DNA of 64,000 nt from Herbaspirillum seropedicae (GCF_001040945.1 NZ_CP011930.1:1612001-1676000); one strand, 5' to 3'; shown: positions 17,350 to 27,793, numbered from the stretch's first letter. Translations and numbers: made by a program. The notes: generated by a model from the letters alone, not told the origin.

Positions 17350-20300
17350 ATGTCCGAAGAACACGATAACGCTGCACACAAGCCTGGCCGCTGGGCTCTG
17401 TGCTGGCGCGTCGCGCGGGGCAGCTACTTCCGCCTGAACCGGGCCAGCCATCATCTGCTGGGCTTCACCGTCAAGCTGCTGCTGGCGGGCTACTTCATCT
17501 TCTGCGCACTGTTTCTGGTGCTGCGCTACGCCGTGCTGCCCGAGATCGGCCATTACAAGCCGCAGATCGAACGCCTGGTGTCGGCCCAGATCGGCCGCGC
17601 CGTCAGTATCGACGTCATCAACGCTTCCTGGCGCGGCCTGCGCCCGCAGCTCTCGCTGACCAACATCACCGTGCATGACCAGCAGGGCGAGCCCGCGCTG
17701 ACCTTGCCGCAGGTCTCGACCACGCTGTCCTGGAGCAGCGTGGTGGTGGCCAGCCTGCGGCTGGAAAACCTGAGCATCGAAGGTGCGGACCTGGCGATCC
17801 GGCGCGACGCTGGCGGCAAGCTCTTCGTGGCGGGCATCCCGGTGCCTACCGGGGGCGATGGCAGTTCGCTGGACTGGCTGCTGTCGCAGCGCGAAATCGT
17901 GATCCGCCATAGCAAGCTGCGCTGGGACGATGAATTGCGTCAGGCGCCGGAACTGGTGCTGGAAGACGTCAACCTGGTGCTGCACAACCGCTGGCTGCGC
18001 CATCGTCTCTCGCTGCGCGCCATCCCGCCGACGTCCTATGCCGCGCCGCTGGACGTGCGCGCCGACTTCAGCCATCCGGCGTTTGCCCGCAGTTCCGACA
18101 TCCTGCGCTGGAAGGGAACGCTCTATGCCGACCTGCAGCGCACCGACCTGTCGGTCTGGCGCGCCTATTTCGACTATCCCATCGCCATCCAGAGCGGCAC
18201 CGGCTCGGTGCGGGCCTGGCTGGCGCTGGACCATGCCAAGGTGGCCAATTTCACCGCCGATCTGGCCCTGAACAATTTCAATGCGCAGCTCTCGCGCCAG
18301 CTGGAGCCGCTGTCGCTGAAGCGCGTCAATGGCCGCATCTCGGCCAGCGAAAGCCTGGGAGCCACTCCCGAGGACGGCATTCCCACCTTCGGCGCCAATG
18401 GCCATCAGGTGACCCTGACCGATTTTTCGATCGAGACGCCGGACGGTTTCGTGCTGCCGCCGACGTCGATTGCCGAAAGCTATGAGCCCGGCACGCCCCT
18501 GAAGGCCGAGCGCACCAGCGTCAAGGCCACCTACCTGAACCTGCAGACCTTGTCGCAACTGGCCACGCGGCTGCCGCTGGCGCCCTCCCAGCGCAAGCTG
18601 CTGGATGACCTGGCGCCGCGCGGCGAGCTGCGCGACTTCACCGTGCAATGGCAGGGAACCTATCCCGAACTGGCTTCCTACCGCGTCCAGGGCCGCTTTT
18701 CCGGGCTCGGACTCAAGGGCTTGCCGGCGCATGTGGAGCCGCGTCGTAATGCCGCCCAGCAGGTGCGGGCGCAGTGGGCGGGTTTCCCCGGCTTCAGCAA
18801 TATCGACGGCGAGATCGACGCCACCGAGAAGGGCGGGTCGGTCAAGCTGGATTCGCAGGAGCTCGCTATCGAGATGCCGGCCGAACAGTTCGTCGAGTCC
18901 AGCATGCCTTTCGACAGCCTCAAGATGCAGGCGCGCTGGCAGTACCTGAAGGACCAGACCCTGCAGGTGGACCTGGAGCAGCTGCAGTTTGCCCAGCCCG
19001 GTGTGGCCGGCAGCCTCTCGGGGCGGCATGTGCAGCCCCTGCAGGGCAAGTCGGCGGGCAGTGTGGACCTGCACGGCGAACTGAGCCGCTTCGATGTGAA
19101 GGCGATCCGGCGCTACCTGCCGCGCCACCTGAGCGAACCCTTGCGGCACTGGCTCACCGACGGACTGGTCGACGGCAGCCTGCGCGATGTGCAATTCACC
19201 CTCAAGGGCGCGTTGGCCGATTTCCCCTTCCATACGGCCAAGCCGGGCGACAAGCCCAAGGGCCAGTTCCAGCTCAGCGGCGATTTCGAGGGGCTCAAGC
19301 TGAATTACACGCCCGGTCATCTGGGCCGCGATGGCAAGGAGCCGGAATGGCCTTTGCTGGAAGAGGGTCGGGGTCACCTGAGCATCGATCGCACTCGGCT
19401 GGAGATCAAGGCCGACAGCGCCCGCACCCTGGGGGCGAAGCTGGGGCCGGTGACGGCGCGGGTGGCCGATGTCGATTCGCATGAGGCCGAGCTGGAGATC
19501 GAGGGCGTGGCCAGCGCGCCGATGGCGGTGTTCCTGCGGTATGTGAACCAGAGCCCGGTGGCGCGCTGGACCGGCAATCTCATGGAGCACAGCAGCGCCA
19601 CCGGCGAGGCCAGGCTGGACCTGAAGTTCCAGATGCCGCTGCATCACGCCATCGATACCCGTGCGCAGGGCGCCTTCCATTTCGCCAACAATGATGTGGA
19701 CCTGCTGCCGGACCTGCCGGTGCTCTATCGCACCAATGGCAAGGTCGAGTTCAATGAACACGGTTTCACTCTCAATGGCGTGCGCGGCCAGTTCCTCGGC
19801 GATGCGCTGACCATCAGTGGCGGCACCCAGAAAGACGGTAGCAGCCAGATGCGGCTGGAGGGCGCAATCAACGTCGACATGCTGCGCAAGCAATATCCCG
19901 AGCCATCGCTGCAGCGCCTGCTGGCGCGCCTGTCCGGCACGACCCGTTACAACGCCACCGTGCTGGTGCGCCAGCATCAGCCCGAGGTGGTGGTCGAATC
20001 CAGCCTGGCCGGGCTGGGCGTCGATCTGCCGGTACCTTTGCGCAAGAGTGCGCAGGAGAGCCTGCCACTGCGCTTCGAACTGCTGCCGCTGGCCTCGGCC
20101 GATCCCCTGATCGAACGCGAGGAGCTGAAGCTGGCGCTGGGAAGCAGCATCGCTTCACGCTATGTGCGCGAGCGGGTGGCTGCTACGGGGGCCGCATGGC
20201 GCGTGACCAGCGGCGGCATCGGCTGGAACCAGCCCGCGCCGTCGCCGTCTGCCGGCCTGAAGCTGGCGCTGGCTGCCGACAGTCTGGAGGTGGATCCGTG

Positions 20301-21669
20301 GCTGAGCCTGAAGAACGAGCTGGTCGGCCCGGCGGTTGCAGAGGATGCGTCGGCCGCTTCCACTCGCCTTGGCAGCGGCGACATTGCACAGTATCTGGCG
20401 CCGGATCAGGTCTCGGCGCGGGTGGGGGAACTCAGCCTGAAGGGCAAGAAGCTCAACAAGCTGATCCTGGAGGCTGCCCATCGGCGCAACAGTTGGCAGA
20501 TCAGTCTGGAGTCGCAACAGGTCGCCGGCACCGTCACCTGGGACGAGTCAGGCGCAGCCCGCGGCCCGGGCAAGGTGACGGCGCGCCTGTCCTCGCTGGT
20601 CATTCCAAAGTCCACGCCGACCGCCGAGAATGGCGCCGCGACGGTGGCCTCGGAAGACGACAAGGTGCAGATGCCCGCGTTGGACATCCGCGCCGAACAG
20701 TTCGAGCTGGGCGGCAAGAAGCTGGGCCGGCTGGAACTCGACGCCAGCAACATGGTGACCTCGGTGGGCCGGGAATGGCGCATCAGCCGCTTGCTGCTGG
20801 CCAATCCAGACGCCCAGTTCCGCGCCGCCGGCAACTGGATGAGCTTTGGCAGCAACCATACTTCCAACTTCACCTATGCGCTGGACATCGAGGACGCCGG
20901 CAAGCTGCTGGAGCGCTTCGGCTATCCCGGTACGGTGCGCGGCGGCAAGGGCAAGCTCGATGGCGATCTCAGCTGGAAGGCGCCGCCCTACGCCATGGAC
21001 ATGGCCAGCCTGGCCGGGCAGGTCCACATGGATGTGCATGCCGGGCAATTCCTCAAGGTCGATCCGGGGGCCGCCAAGCTGTTGGGCGTGCTCAACCTGC
21101 AAGCCTTGCCGCGGCGGCTGACGCTGGACTTCCGCGATGTCTTCTCGGAAGGCTTCGCCTTCGATACCGTTGCCGGCACGGCCAGCATCAACAAGGGCAT
21201 CGCCAGCACCGACAACCTGAAGATGACGGGCGTGACCGCCTCGGTGCTCATGAGCGGTTCGGCCGATATCGCCCGCGAGACCCAGGACCTGCATGTGGTG
21301 GTGATTCCCGAGATCAACCTGGGCACGGCCTCGGTGGTGGCCATGGCGGTCAATCCGGTGGTGGGCGTGAGTACCTTGCTGGCGCAGCTGTTCCTGCGTA
21401 ACCCGGTGATGAAATCCCTCAGCTTCGAGTACAAGGTCAGCGGTTCCTGGAGCGATCCTATCGTGGTCAAGCAAGGCCAGGTCACGCCAGTAGATGGGCA
21501 GCGTGCGCGCGAGCTGCTGGAGCAGGGGCGCGGGCAGGGTCTGCCTGCAATGCCTGCGCCGGCGGCTCCGGCTACGCCAGCCGCTCCGGCCGCTGCGCCG
21601 ACGGCCCCGGCAGGGCGCCGCCCCGCCAACCCGCAGAACATCGGCCCGGTCATCAATAGCGGCGCGTGA
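17350..21669 (+). CDS. yhdP: YhdP family AsmA-like protein (DUF3971), inner membrane to outer membrane lipid transport
   Basis: 1439 residues, typical of the very long YhdP proteins. One N-terminal membrane anchor (FTVKLLLAGYFIFCALFLVL, about residues 38-57) is followed by a long periplasmic beta-rich region with YYKPQI/VSAQIGRAVSIDVINASWRGLRPQL near 65-100, the DUF3971 part, and a C-terminal AsmA_2-like domain around 1200-1390. Known for the family: YhdP works with TamB and YdbH in moving phospholipids to the outer membrane. The last 45 residues are Pro/Ala-rich (PAAPATPAAPAAAP) and probably flexible. It heads a plus-strand group with the nitrilase-family gene and tldD, an order I recall from other beta- and gammaproteobacteria. 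Confidence 0.9.
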   Translation: MSEEHDNAAHKPGRWALCWRVARGSYFRLNRASHHLLGFTVKLLLAGYFIFCALFLVLRYAVLPEIGHYKPQIERLVSAQIGRAVSIDVINASWRGLRPQLSLTNITVHDQQGEPALTLPQVSTTLSWSSVVVASLRLENLSIEGADLAIRRDAGGKLFVAGIPVPTGGDGSSLDWLLSQREIVIRHSKLRWDDELRQAPELVLEDVNLVLHNRWLRHRLSLRAIPPTSYAAPLDVRADFSHPAFARSSDILRWKGTLYADLQRTDLSVWRAYFDYPIAIQSGTGSVRAWLALDHAKVANFTADLALNNFNAQLSRQLEPLSLKRVNGRISASESLGATPEDGIPTFGANGHQVTLTDFSIETPDGFVLPPTSIAESYEPGTPLKAERTSVKATYLNLQTLSQLATRLPLAPSQRKLLDDLAPRGELRDFTVQWQGTYPELASYRVQGRFSGLGLKGLPAHVEPRRNAAQQVRAQWAGFPGFSNIDGEIDATEKGGSVKLDSQELAIEMPAEQFVESSMPFDSLKMQARWQYLKDQTLQVDLEQLQFAQPGVAGSLSGRHVQPLQGKSAGSVDLHGELSRFDVKAIRRYLPRHLSEPLRHWLTDGLVDGSLRDVQFTLKGALADFPFHTAKPGDKPKGQFQLSGDFEGLKLNYTPGHLGRDGKEPEWPLLEEGRGHLSIDRTRLEIKADSARTLGAKLGPVTARVADVDSHEAELEIEGVASAPMAVFLRYVNQSPVARWTGNLMEHSSATGEARLDLKFQMPLHHAIDTRAQGAFHFANNDVDLLPDLPVLYRTNGKVEFNEHGFTLNGVRGQFLGDALTISGGTQKDGSSQMRLEGAINVDMLRKQYPEPSLQRLLARLSGTTRYNATVLVRQHQPEVVVESSLAGLGVDLPVPLRKSAQESLPLRFELLPLASADPLIEREELKLALGSSIASRYVRERVAATGAAWRVTSGGIGWNQPAPSPSAGLKLALAADSLEVDPWLSLKNELVGPAVAEDASAASTRLGSGDIAQYLAPDQVSARVGELSLKGKKLNKLILEAAHRRNSWQISLESQQVAGTVTWDESGAARGPGKVTARLSSLVIPKSTPTAENGAATVASEDDKVQMPALDIRAEQFELGGKKLGRLELDASNMVTSVGREWRISRLLLANPDAQFRAAGNWMSFGSNHTSNFTYALDIEDAGKLLERFGYPGTVRGGKGKLDGDLSWKAPPYAMDMASLAGQVHMDVHAGQFLKVDPGAAKLLGVLNLQALPRRLTLDFRDVFSEGFAFDTVAGTASINKGIASTDNLKMTGVTASVLMSGSADIARETQDLHVVVIPEINLGTASVVAMAVNPVVGVSTLLAQLFLRNPVMKSLSFEYKVSGSWSDPIVVKQGQVTPVDGQRARELLEQGRGQGLPAMPAPAAPATPAAPAAAPTAPAGRRPANPQNIGPVINSGA

Positions 21670-21756
21670 GCGTATTGCTGGCGTGGGCGGCGGGTTGGCC
21701 TCGAATGCGCGATACTGTAGGCATTGTTCATCTCCCAATGCAATGAGAGGCAAGAC

Positions 21757-22563
21757 ATGACGCAGGCAATCAAGGTGGCGGCCATCCAGATGGTCTCCAC
21801 TCCGGAGGTGGCGGAGAACTTCGCCAGTGCGACCCGTCTGGTGGCCGCTGCCGCCCAGCAGGGGGCGCAACTGGTGCTGCTGCCCGAATACTGGCCCATC
21901 ATGGGCCGTCACGAACGTGACAAGCTGGCCCACGCTGAAGCCGATGGCGCCGGCCCGATCCAGGAATGCATGGCCAGCCTGGCGCGCCAGCACGGCCTGT
22001 GGCTGGTGGGTGGCACGCTGCCGCTGAAGGCCGACAATCCGGACAAGGTGCTCAATACCTCGCTGGTCTACGGGCCACAGGGCCAGCGCGTGGCGCGTTA
22101 TGACAAGATCCATCTGTTCAACTTCGTACGCGGTGAAGAAAACTACGATGAGGCCCGTACCATCGAATATGGCCACGAAGTGCAGAGCTTCGAAGCGCCT
22201 TTCGGGCGGGTCGGCCTGTCGGTCTGCTATGACCTGCGCTTTCCCGAGCTGTACCGCGCCATGGGCGAGTGTGCGCTCATCGTCATGCCCGCCGCCTTCA
22301 CCTACACCACTGGCCGCGCCCACTGGGAATTGCTGTTGCGCGCCCGCGCCATCGAGAACCAGTGCTACGTGCTGGCGTCGGCCCAGGGCGGCGAGCACGT
22401 CAATGGCCGCCGGACCTGGGGCCACAGCATGCTGGTCGATCCCTGGGGCGAGATCGTTTCGGTCCTGCCGGAAGGGGAAGGGCTTGTGATCGGCGACATT
22501 GATCCCCATCGTCTACAATACGTTCGAGAAAGTTTGCCGGCGCTACGCCATCGCAAGCTTTGA
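21757..22563 (+). CDS. nitrilase-superfamily amidohydrolase (Nit1/YbeM-like)
   Basis: 268 residues. The carbon-nitrogen hydrolase triad is visible as Glu44 (LLPEYWP), Lys117 (YDKIHLF) and Cys157 ([10 protein letters not shown]). The [17 protein letters not shown] block is typical of the Nit1 branch, whose characterised members act as deaminated glutathione amidases in metabolite repair. The exact substrate here is inferred. GAGAGGCAAGAC precedes the ATG at 21757. The stop lies 25 bases before tldD, indicating one transcript. Confidence 0.88.
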   Translation: MTQAIKVAAIQMVSTPEVAENFASATRLVAAAAQQGAQLVLLPEYWPIMGRHERDKLAHAEADGAGPIQECMASLARQHGLWLVGGTLPLKADNPDKVLNTSLVYGPQGQRVARYDKIHLFNFVRGEENYDEARTIEYGHEVQSFEAPFGRVGLSVCYDLRFPELYRAMGECALIVMPAAFTYTTGRAHWELLLRARAIENQCYVLASAQGGEHVNGRRTWGHSMLVDPWGEIVSVLPEGEGLVIGDIDPHRLQYVRESLPALRHRKL

Positions 22564-22588
22564 CCTTTTTGCCTTCCGACAAGACGCT

Positions 22589-24049
<1,461 letters not shown>

Positions 24050-24083
24050 TCCTGCGGCGCTGCTGCGCTGCCAGCATGATCAC

Positions 24084-24114
24084 AACCGCCGGCGGGATGC
24101 CGGCGGTTTTTTTT
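24084..24114 (+). terminator. intrinsic terminator after tldD
   Basis: AACCGCCGGC (24084-24093) pairs with GCCGGCGGTT (24099-24108), then a run of T to 24114. It ends the yhdP-amidase-tldD transcript. Confidence 0.9.
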
Positions 24115-24418
24115 CGTCCGTGGCGCCGTTTTCGAGGGAGGAGAGGGGCGTGGTCAGATCAAGAAAGCTGTTTTTTTGCAGGATAGCCACACTCACAGGT
24201 CCCCGGTCGGGCGCGCATGGCTTGCATTTGGCTTGAATTATTATTGTGTTTTTACGGATAATTTTTGTATTGGTGATATAAAAAGTTATTTTTAAGGGTT
24301 GTGTATGCATAAAAATTGCATATGCACTGCACCATCCCATTTTTTTCGGTTTGCTTGCCAAAGGTCTGGATTTGTAGCACTATGAATGCCTGCTTCACTT
24401 AAACGATTGACGCCAGAC
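24115..24418. other. AT-rich gene-free region upstream of the aroG leader
   Basis: About 300 bases with base composition far below the neighbours in G+C, especially 24230-24360. It contains an inverted repeat TATGCA...TGCATA around 24304-24323 and long T runs on both strands. No ORF with coding character was seen. It probably holds the aroG promoter and DNA-bending or regulator sites. Confidence 0.55.
24355..24383 (+). promoter_or_regulatory. candidate promoter of the aroG leader
   Basis: TTGCCA (24355-24360) and CACTAT (24378-24383) are separated by 17 bases. The -35 is good and the -10 is weak. Transcription from here would start about 30 bases before the leader ATG. This is a guess from spacing only. 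Confidence 0.35.
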
Positions 24419-24499
24419 ATGTCCTTCACCCGCGCTTACTTTTATTTTTACTTTAGCTATTCCAGCCCCACGGCGGTGAAAAGCGGTAAGCGTTCGTAA
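24419..24499 (+). CDS. aroG leader peptide, Phe/Tyr-rich (attenuator)
   Basis: 26 codons, ATG to TAA. Residues 7-14 read YFYFYFSY and Phe is also residue 3, so 8 of the first 14 residues are Phe or Tyr. The rest is a short Ser/Lys/Arg-rich tail. This is the classic form of a leader peptide whose ribosome stalls when charged tRNA-Phe or tRNA-Tyr is scarce. It ends 22 bases before a perfect intrinsic terminator and 97 bases before the DAHP synthase gene, whose pathway makes exactly these amino acids. GGCGGT at 24472-24477, just downstream of the stall codons, can pair with ACCGCC in the 5' arm of that terminator and so act as antiterminator. There is no strong Shine-Dalgarno sequence. The mechanism is inference; codons and structures are directly visible. 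Confidence 0.8.
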   Translation: MSFTRAYFYFYFSYSSPTAVKSGKRS

Positions 24500-24520
24500 A
24501 AAGACAAAACCGATTTCCTA

Positions 24521-24550
24521 AAAAACCGCCAGTGATGGCGGTTTTTTTTT
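24521..24550 (+). terminator. attenuator terminator in the aroG leader
   Basis: AAAAACCGCC (24521-24530) and GGCGGTTTTT (24537-24546) form a perfect 10-bp stem with loop AGTGAT, followed by further T to 24550. It lies between the leader peptide and aroG, so unless prevented it would stop transcription before the gene. Confidence 0.85.
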
Positions 24551-24595
24551 GGTCAAATTTCCAGCTGAATAATTGCAGCACTCCAGGAGAAAAAA

Positions 24596-25669
24596 ATGCC
24601 GCGCACTGACGATCTTCGCATCCGAGAAATGAAAGAACTGGTCCCCCCCTCGCATCTCATCCGCGAATTCGCCTGCACCGAAAAGGTCGAGCGCACCACG
24701 GCTGAAGCTCGCACCGCGCTGCATCGCATCCTGCATGGCCAGGACGACCGCCTGATGGTCGTCATCGGCCCTTGCTCCATCCACGACACCAAGGCGGCCA
24801 TGGAATATGCTCGCCGCCTGGTGGTCGAGCGCGAGCGCCACAAGAATGAGCTGGAAATCGTCATGCGCGTCTACTTCGAAAAGCCGCGCACCACGGTGGG
24901 CTGGAAGGGGCTGATCAACGACCCGTACATGGACAACAGCTTCCGCATCAATGACGGTCTGCGCGCGGCCCGTGAGTTGCTGCTCAACATCAACGAGCTG
25001 GGCCTGCCGGCAGGCACCGAGTTCCTGGACGTGATCAGCCCGCAATACATCGCCGACCTGATCAGCTGGGGCGCCATCGGCGCCCGCACCACCGAGTCGC
25101 AGGTGCACCGCGAGCTGGCCTCCGGCCTGTCCTGCCCGGTGGGCTTCAAGAATGGCACCGACGGCAACGTCAAGATCGCCGTGGACGCCATCAAGGCCGC
25201 CTCGCAGCCGCACCACTTCCTGTCGGTGACCAAGGGCGGCCACTCGGCCATCGTCTCCACCGCCGGCAATGAGGATTGCCACATCATCCTGCGCGGCGGC
25301 AAGCAGCCCAACTACGATGCCCCCAGCGTGGAAGCAGCCTGCCAGGACATCGCCAAGAGCGGCCTGGCGGCGCGCCTGATGATCGACGCCTCGCACGCCA
25401 ACAGCTCCAAGAAGCCGGAAAACCAGATCCCGGTCTGCGCCGACATCGGTCGCCAGATCGCCGGTGGCGACACCCGCATCGTCGGCGTCATGGTGGAATC
25501 GCACCTGGTCGCCGGCCGCCAGGATCTGGTGCCGGGCAAGGAACTGACCTATGGCCAGTCCATCACCGATGGCTGCATCAACTGGGAAGAAAGCCTGCAA
25601 GTGCTGCAAGGCCTGGCCGATTCGGTCAAGCAGCGCCGCCTGGTGGGGGATGAGCGCGACGCCGCCTGA
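24596..25669 (+). CDS. aroG: 3-deoxy-7-phosphoheptulonate (DAHP) synthase, class I
   Basis: 357 residues. Condenses phosphoenolpyruvate and erythrose-4-phosphate, the first step of the shikimate pathway. The class I AroF/G/H type is clear from VVIGPCSIHD near residue 57-66, MRVYFEKPRTTVGWKGLINDP near 90-110, SGLSCPVGFKNGTDG near 175-189, DASHANSSKK near 260-270 and GVMVESHL. The metal ligands Cys, His, Glu and Asp of the family are present in these blocks. The N-terminal RIREMKELVPPSHLIREF is the allosteric extension seen in feedback-regulated enzymes; which amino acid inhibits cannot be read. CAGGAGAAAAAA precedes the ATG. Transcription is predicted to be controlled by the Phe/Tyr leader at 24419-24550. 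Confidence 0.96.
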   Translation: MPRTDDLRIREMKELVPPSHLIREFACTEKVERTTAEARTALHRILHGQDDRLMVVIGPCSIHDTKAAMEYARRLVVERERHKNELEIVMRVYFEKPRTTVGWKGLINDPYMDNSFRINDGLRAARELLLNINELGLPAGTEFLDVISPQYIADLISWGAIGARTTESQVHRELASGLSCPVGFKNGTDGNVKIAVDAIKAASQPHHFLSVTKGGHSAIVSTAGNEDCHIILRGGKQPNYDAPSVEAACQDIAKSGLAARLMIDASHANSSKKPENQIPVCADIGRQIAGGDTRIVGVMVESHLVAGRQDLVPGKELTYGQSITDGCINWEESLQVLQGLADSVKQRRLVGDERDAA

Positions 25670-25698
25670 TGCTCAGCAGGCAGTAGCGCACGACCATG

Positions 25699-25726
25699 AA
25701 AAACGCCGGCAGTTGCCGGCGTTTTT
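25699..25726. terminator. bidirectional terminator between aroG and yajQ
   Basis: AAAAACGCCGGC (25699-25710) pairs with GCCGGCGTTTTT (25715-25726) around an AGTT loop, a 12-bp stem with A and T tracts on both sides. Confidence 0.9.
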
Positions 25727-25747
25727 TGTGGATGGCGTAGCAGGGAA

Positions 25748-26233
25748 TCAGTCGCGGAAGTTGTTGAATTCCAGCGGAATATCCTTGATCTCCTTGCGCA
25801 GCAGCGCGATGGCCGCCTGCAGGTCATCGCGCTTGGCGCCGGTGATGCGCACGGCGTCGCCCTGGATGCTGGCTTGCACCTTCATCTTGCTGTCCTTGAT
25901 GACGCGCACGATCTTCTTGGCATCATCGCTCTCGATGCCGTTCTTCACCTTGATGACCTGCTTGACCTTGTCGCCGCCGATCTTCTCGATCTTGCCTTCG
26001 TCCAGGAAGCGCACATCGACGTTGCGCTTGGTCATCTTGTTGGTCAGCACGTCGCGGACCTGGCTCAACTGGAAGTCGGAGTCGGCATAGGCGGTCAGTT
26101 CGCGCTCCTTTTGCTCGACGCGGGCGTCGGTGCCCTTGAAGTCGAAGCGGGTGGAGATTTCCTTGTTGGCCTGGTCCACGGCGTTCTTGACTTCCACCAG
26201 GTTGGCTTCGCAGACGGTATCGAATGAGGGCAT
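25748..26233 (-). CDS. yajQ: YajQ family nucleotide-binding protein
   Basis: 161 residues. The start MPSFD, the block [13 protein letters not shown] near residue 23-35 and the end [14 protein letters not shown] (here [10 protein letters not shown]) are diagnostic of YajQ. Known for the family: a two-domain ferredoxin-like protein that binds nucleotides, with cyclic-di-GMP binding shown for a Xanthomonas homologue. A GGACIK-like partner was not seen. Monocistronic, convergent with aroG and divergent from murB. Confidence 0.95.
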   Translation of the reverse strand: MPSFDTVCEANLVEVKNAVDQANKEISTRFDFKGTDARVEQKERELTAYADSDFQLSQVRDVLTNKMTKRNVDVRFLDEGKIEKIGGDKVKQVIKVKNGIESDDAKKIVRVIKDSKMKVQASIQGDAVRITGAKRDDLQAAIALLRKEIKDIPLEFNNFRD

Positions 26234-26368
26234 GGCTTGTTCCTTATGTTCTTGCAGCCGGCGAAGGCCGGCGTCTGACCCGTGATTTTAGCGGAGAGGG
26301 GACGTGGCCGCCATCGCCGATCCGCTGACAGCGGATTTACCGCAGCAGGGCGATATAATCCCAGCCCT

Positions 26369-27400
26369 ATGACCACGTCTTCGCTTCCCCTCCAGTACGC
26401 CGTTTCCCTGGCCGGCCTCAATACCTTCGGCCTCCAGGCGCAGGCCTATGCCTATCTTCCCGTCCAGGGCGCCGACACCCTGCACGCCCTGCGCCAGGAC
26501 GCCGCCCTGATGGCCTTGCCGCGCCTGGTGCTGGGCGGCGGCAGCAACCTGTTGCTGACACAGGATTTCCCAGGGCTGGTCCTGCACATGCAGGGCCGGG
26601 GCATGACCATCACCGGTGAGGATGAGGATTTCATCTACGTCTGCGCGGCTGCCGGCGAGAACTGGCATGGTTTCGTGCAATGGACGTTGGCGCAAGGCCT
26701 GGGGGGACTGGAAAATCTGTCGCTGATCCCTGGCAGCGTCGGCGCCGCGCCTATCCAGAACATCGGCGCCTACGGCATCGAGGTCAAGGACCGCTTCCAT
26801 AGCCTGCGCGCCTTCGATCTCGCTACCGGCGAGATCCTCACGCTGGACCGCGACGCCTGCCGCTTCGGCTATCGCGACAGCGTCTTCAAGCATGCGCTGC
26901 GCGACCGCGCCGTGGTGCTGGAGGTCAGCTTTGCCCTGCCCAAGCGCTGGCAAGCCAATGCCAACTACGCCGACGTGGCGCAGGCGCTGCAGGAGCGCGG
27001 TGTGACCGAACCCGGCCCGGGCGACATCGCCGAAGCCGTCATCGCCATCCGCACCCGCAAGCTGCCCGATCCCGCGCAGATCGGCAATGCCGGCAGCTTC
27101 TTCAAGAACCCCATCGTGCCGGCCCGTCTGCGCGATACCTTGCTGGCGCAATACGCCGACCTGGTCAGCTATCGCGTCGATGAGGGACACTACAAGCTGG
27201 CCGCCGGCTGGCTGATCGACCGCAGCGGCTGGAAGGGCAAGACCGTGGGCCGTGCCGGCGTCTATGAGAAACAGGCACTAGTGCTGGTCAATCGCGGTGG
27301 CGCCACCGGCGCCGAGGTGGCCAGGCTGGCCAAGGCCATCCAGGAGGATGTGAAGGAAAAATTCGGGGTGCAGCTGGAGCCCGAGCCGGTCTTCATCTGA
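26369..27400 (+). CDS. murB: UDP-N-acetylenolpyruvoylglucosamine reductase MurB
   Basis: 343 residues, E. coli-type (type I) MurB. FAD-dependent reduction to UDP-MurNAc in peptidoglycan synthesis. Visible signatures are NTFGLQAQA near residue 16-24, the FAD-binding LVLGGGSNLLL near 52-62, LIPGSVGAAPIQNIGAYG near 120-137, the catalytic-Ser region GNAGSFFKNP near 238-247, and the C-terminal EPEPVFI. The chosen ATG at 26369 lies only ten bases after a perfect TATAAT (26354-26359), so the transcript may be leaderless or nearly so. The upstream 29-residue extension overlaps that promoter and is rejected. Confidence 0.95.
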   Translation: MTTSSLPLQYAVSLAGLNTFGLQAQAYAYLPVQGADTLHALRQDAALMALPRLVLGGGSNLLLTQDFPGLVLHMQGRGMTITGEDEDFIYVCAAAGENWHGFVQWTLAQGLGGLENLSLIPGSVGAAPIQNIGAYGIEVKDRFHSLRAFDLATGEILTLDRDACRFGYRDSVFKHALRDRAVVLEVSFALPKRWQANANYADVAQALQERGVTEPGPGDIAEAVIAIRTRKLPDPAQIGNAGSFFKNPIVPARLRDTLLAQYADLVSYRVDEGHYKLAAGWLIDRSGWKGKTVGRAGVYEKQALVLVNRGGATGAEVARLAKAIQEDVKEKFGVQLEPEPVFI

Positions 27401-27422
27401 ACGTGACCCAAGGGCAAAACAT

Positions 27423-27460
27423 GAAAAAGCCGTCCAGTATCGCTACTGGACGGCTTTTTC
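27423..27460. terminator. bidirectional terminator between murB and ppnP
   Basis: A 17-bp perfect stem (27423-27439 with 27444-27460) around a TCGC loop, core GCCGTCCAGTA/TACTGGACGGC, flanked by A and T tracts. Serves both converging genes. Confidence 0.92.
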
Positions 27461-27478
27461 GTTCAGGCAAGACCGCGA

Positions 27479-27793
27479 TCAGCCGAAGTGGCAGACGTAG
27501 TCCAGGGTCTCGGTGACTTCGATGTCGAAGCTGGAGTTGCCCGGCACGCTGAAGGTGGTGCCTGCGGCGTAGGTGTTCCAGGCTTCTTCACCCTTCAGGC
27601 GCACGCGGCAGCTGCCGCCGTTGATTTCCATGATTTCCGGCGCGCCGGTGTTGAAGGTCAGGCTGGCGGGCAGGATCACGCCCAGGGTCTTCTTGGTGCC
27701 ATCGGCAAACAGCACGGTGTGCGAGACACACTTGCCGTCGAAGTAGACATTGCCCTTTTTCAGGACGGTGACGTTGTCGAATTGAGTGCTCAT
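27479..27793 (-). CDS. ppnP: pyrimidine/purine nucleoside phosphorylase PpnP (DUF1255)
   Basis: 104 residues. A small cupin-fold nucleoside phosphorylase (E. coli YaiE/PpnP family). Matches are [15 protein letters not shown] near residue 13-27, the [21 protein letters not shown] block and the C-terminal [14 protein letters not shown]...DYVCHFG. The ATG at 27793 (MSTQFDN) is preferred over one five codons upstream. It is 37 bases downstream of argG and probably the last gene of the argF-argG-ppnP unit. Confidence 0.9.
   Translation of the reverse strand: MSTQFDNVTVLKKGNVYFDGKCVSHTVLFADGTKKTLGVILPASLTFNTGAPEIMEINGGSCRVRLKGEEAWNTYAAGTTFSVPGNSSFDIEVTETLDYVCHFG

Noticed and set aside
17275..19977. 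900-codon minus-strand open frame opposite yhdP
   Set aside because: Composition (Gln, Arg, Leu, His excess) typical of an antisense frame in high-GC DNA; no start context.
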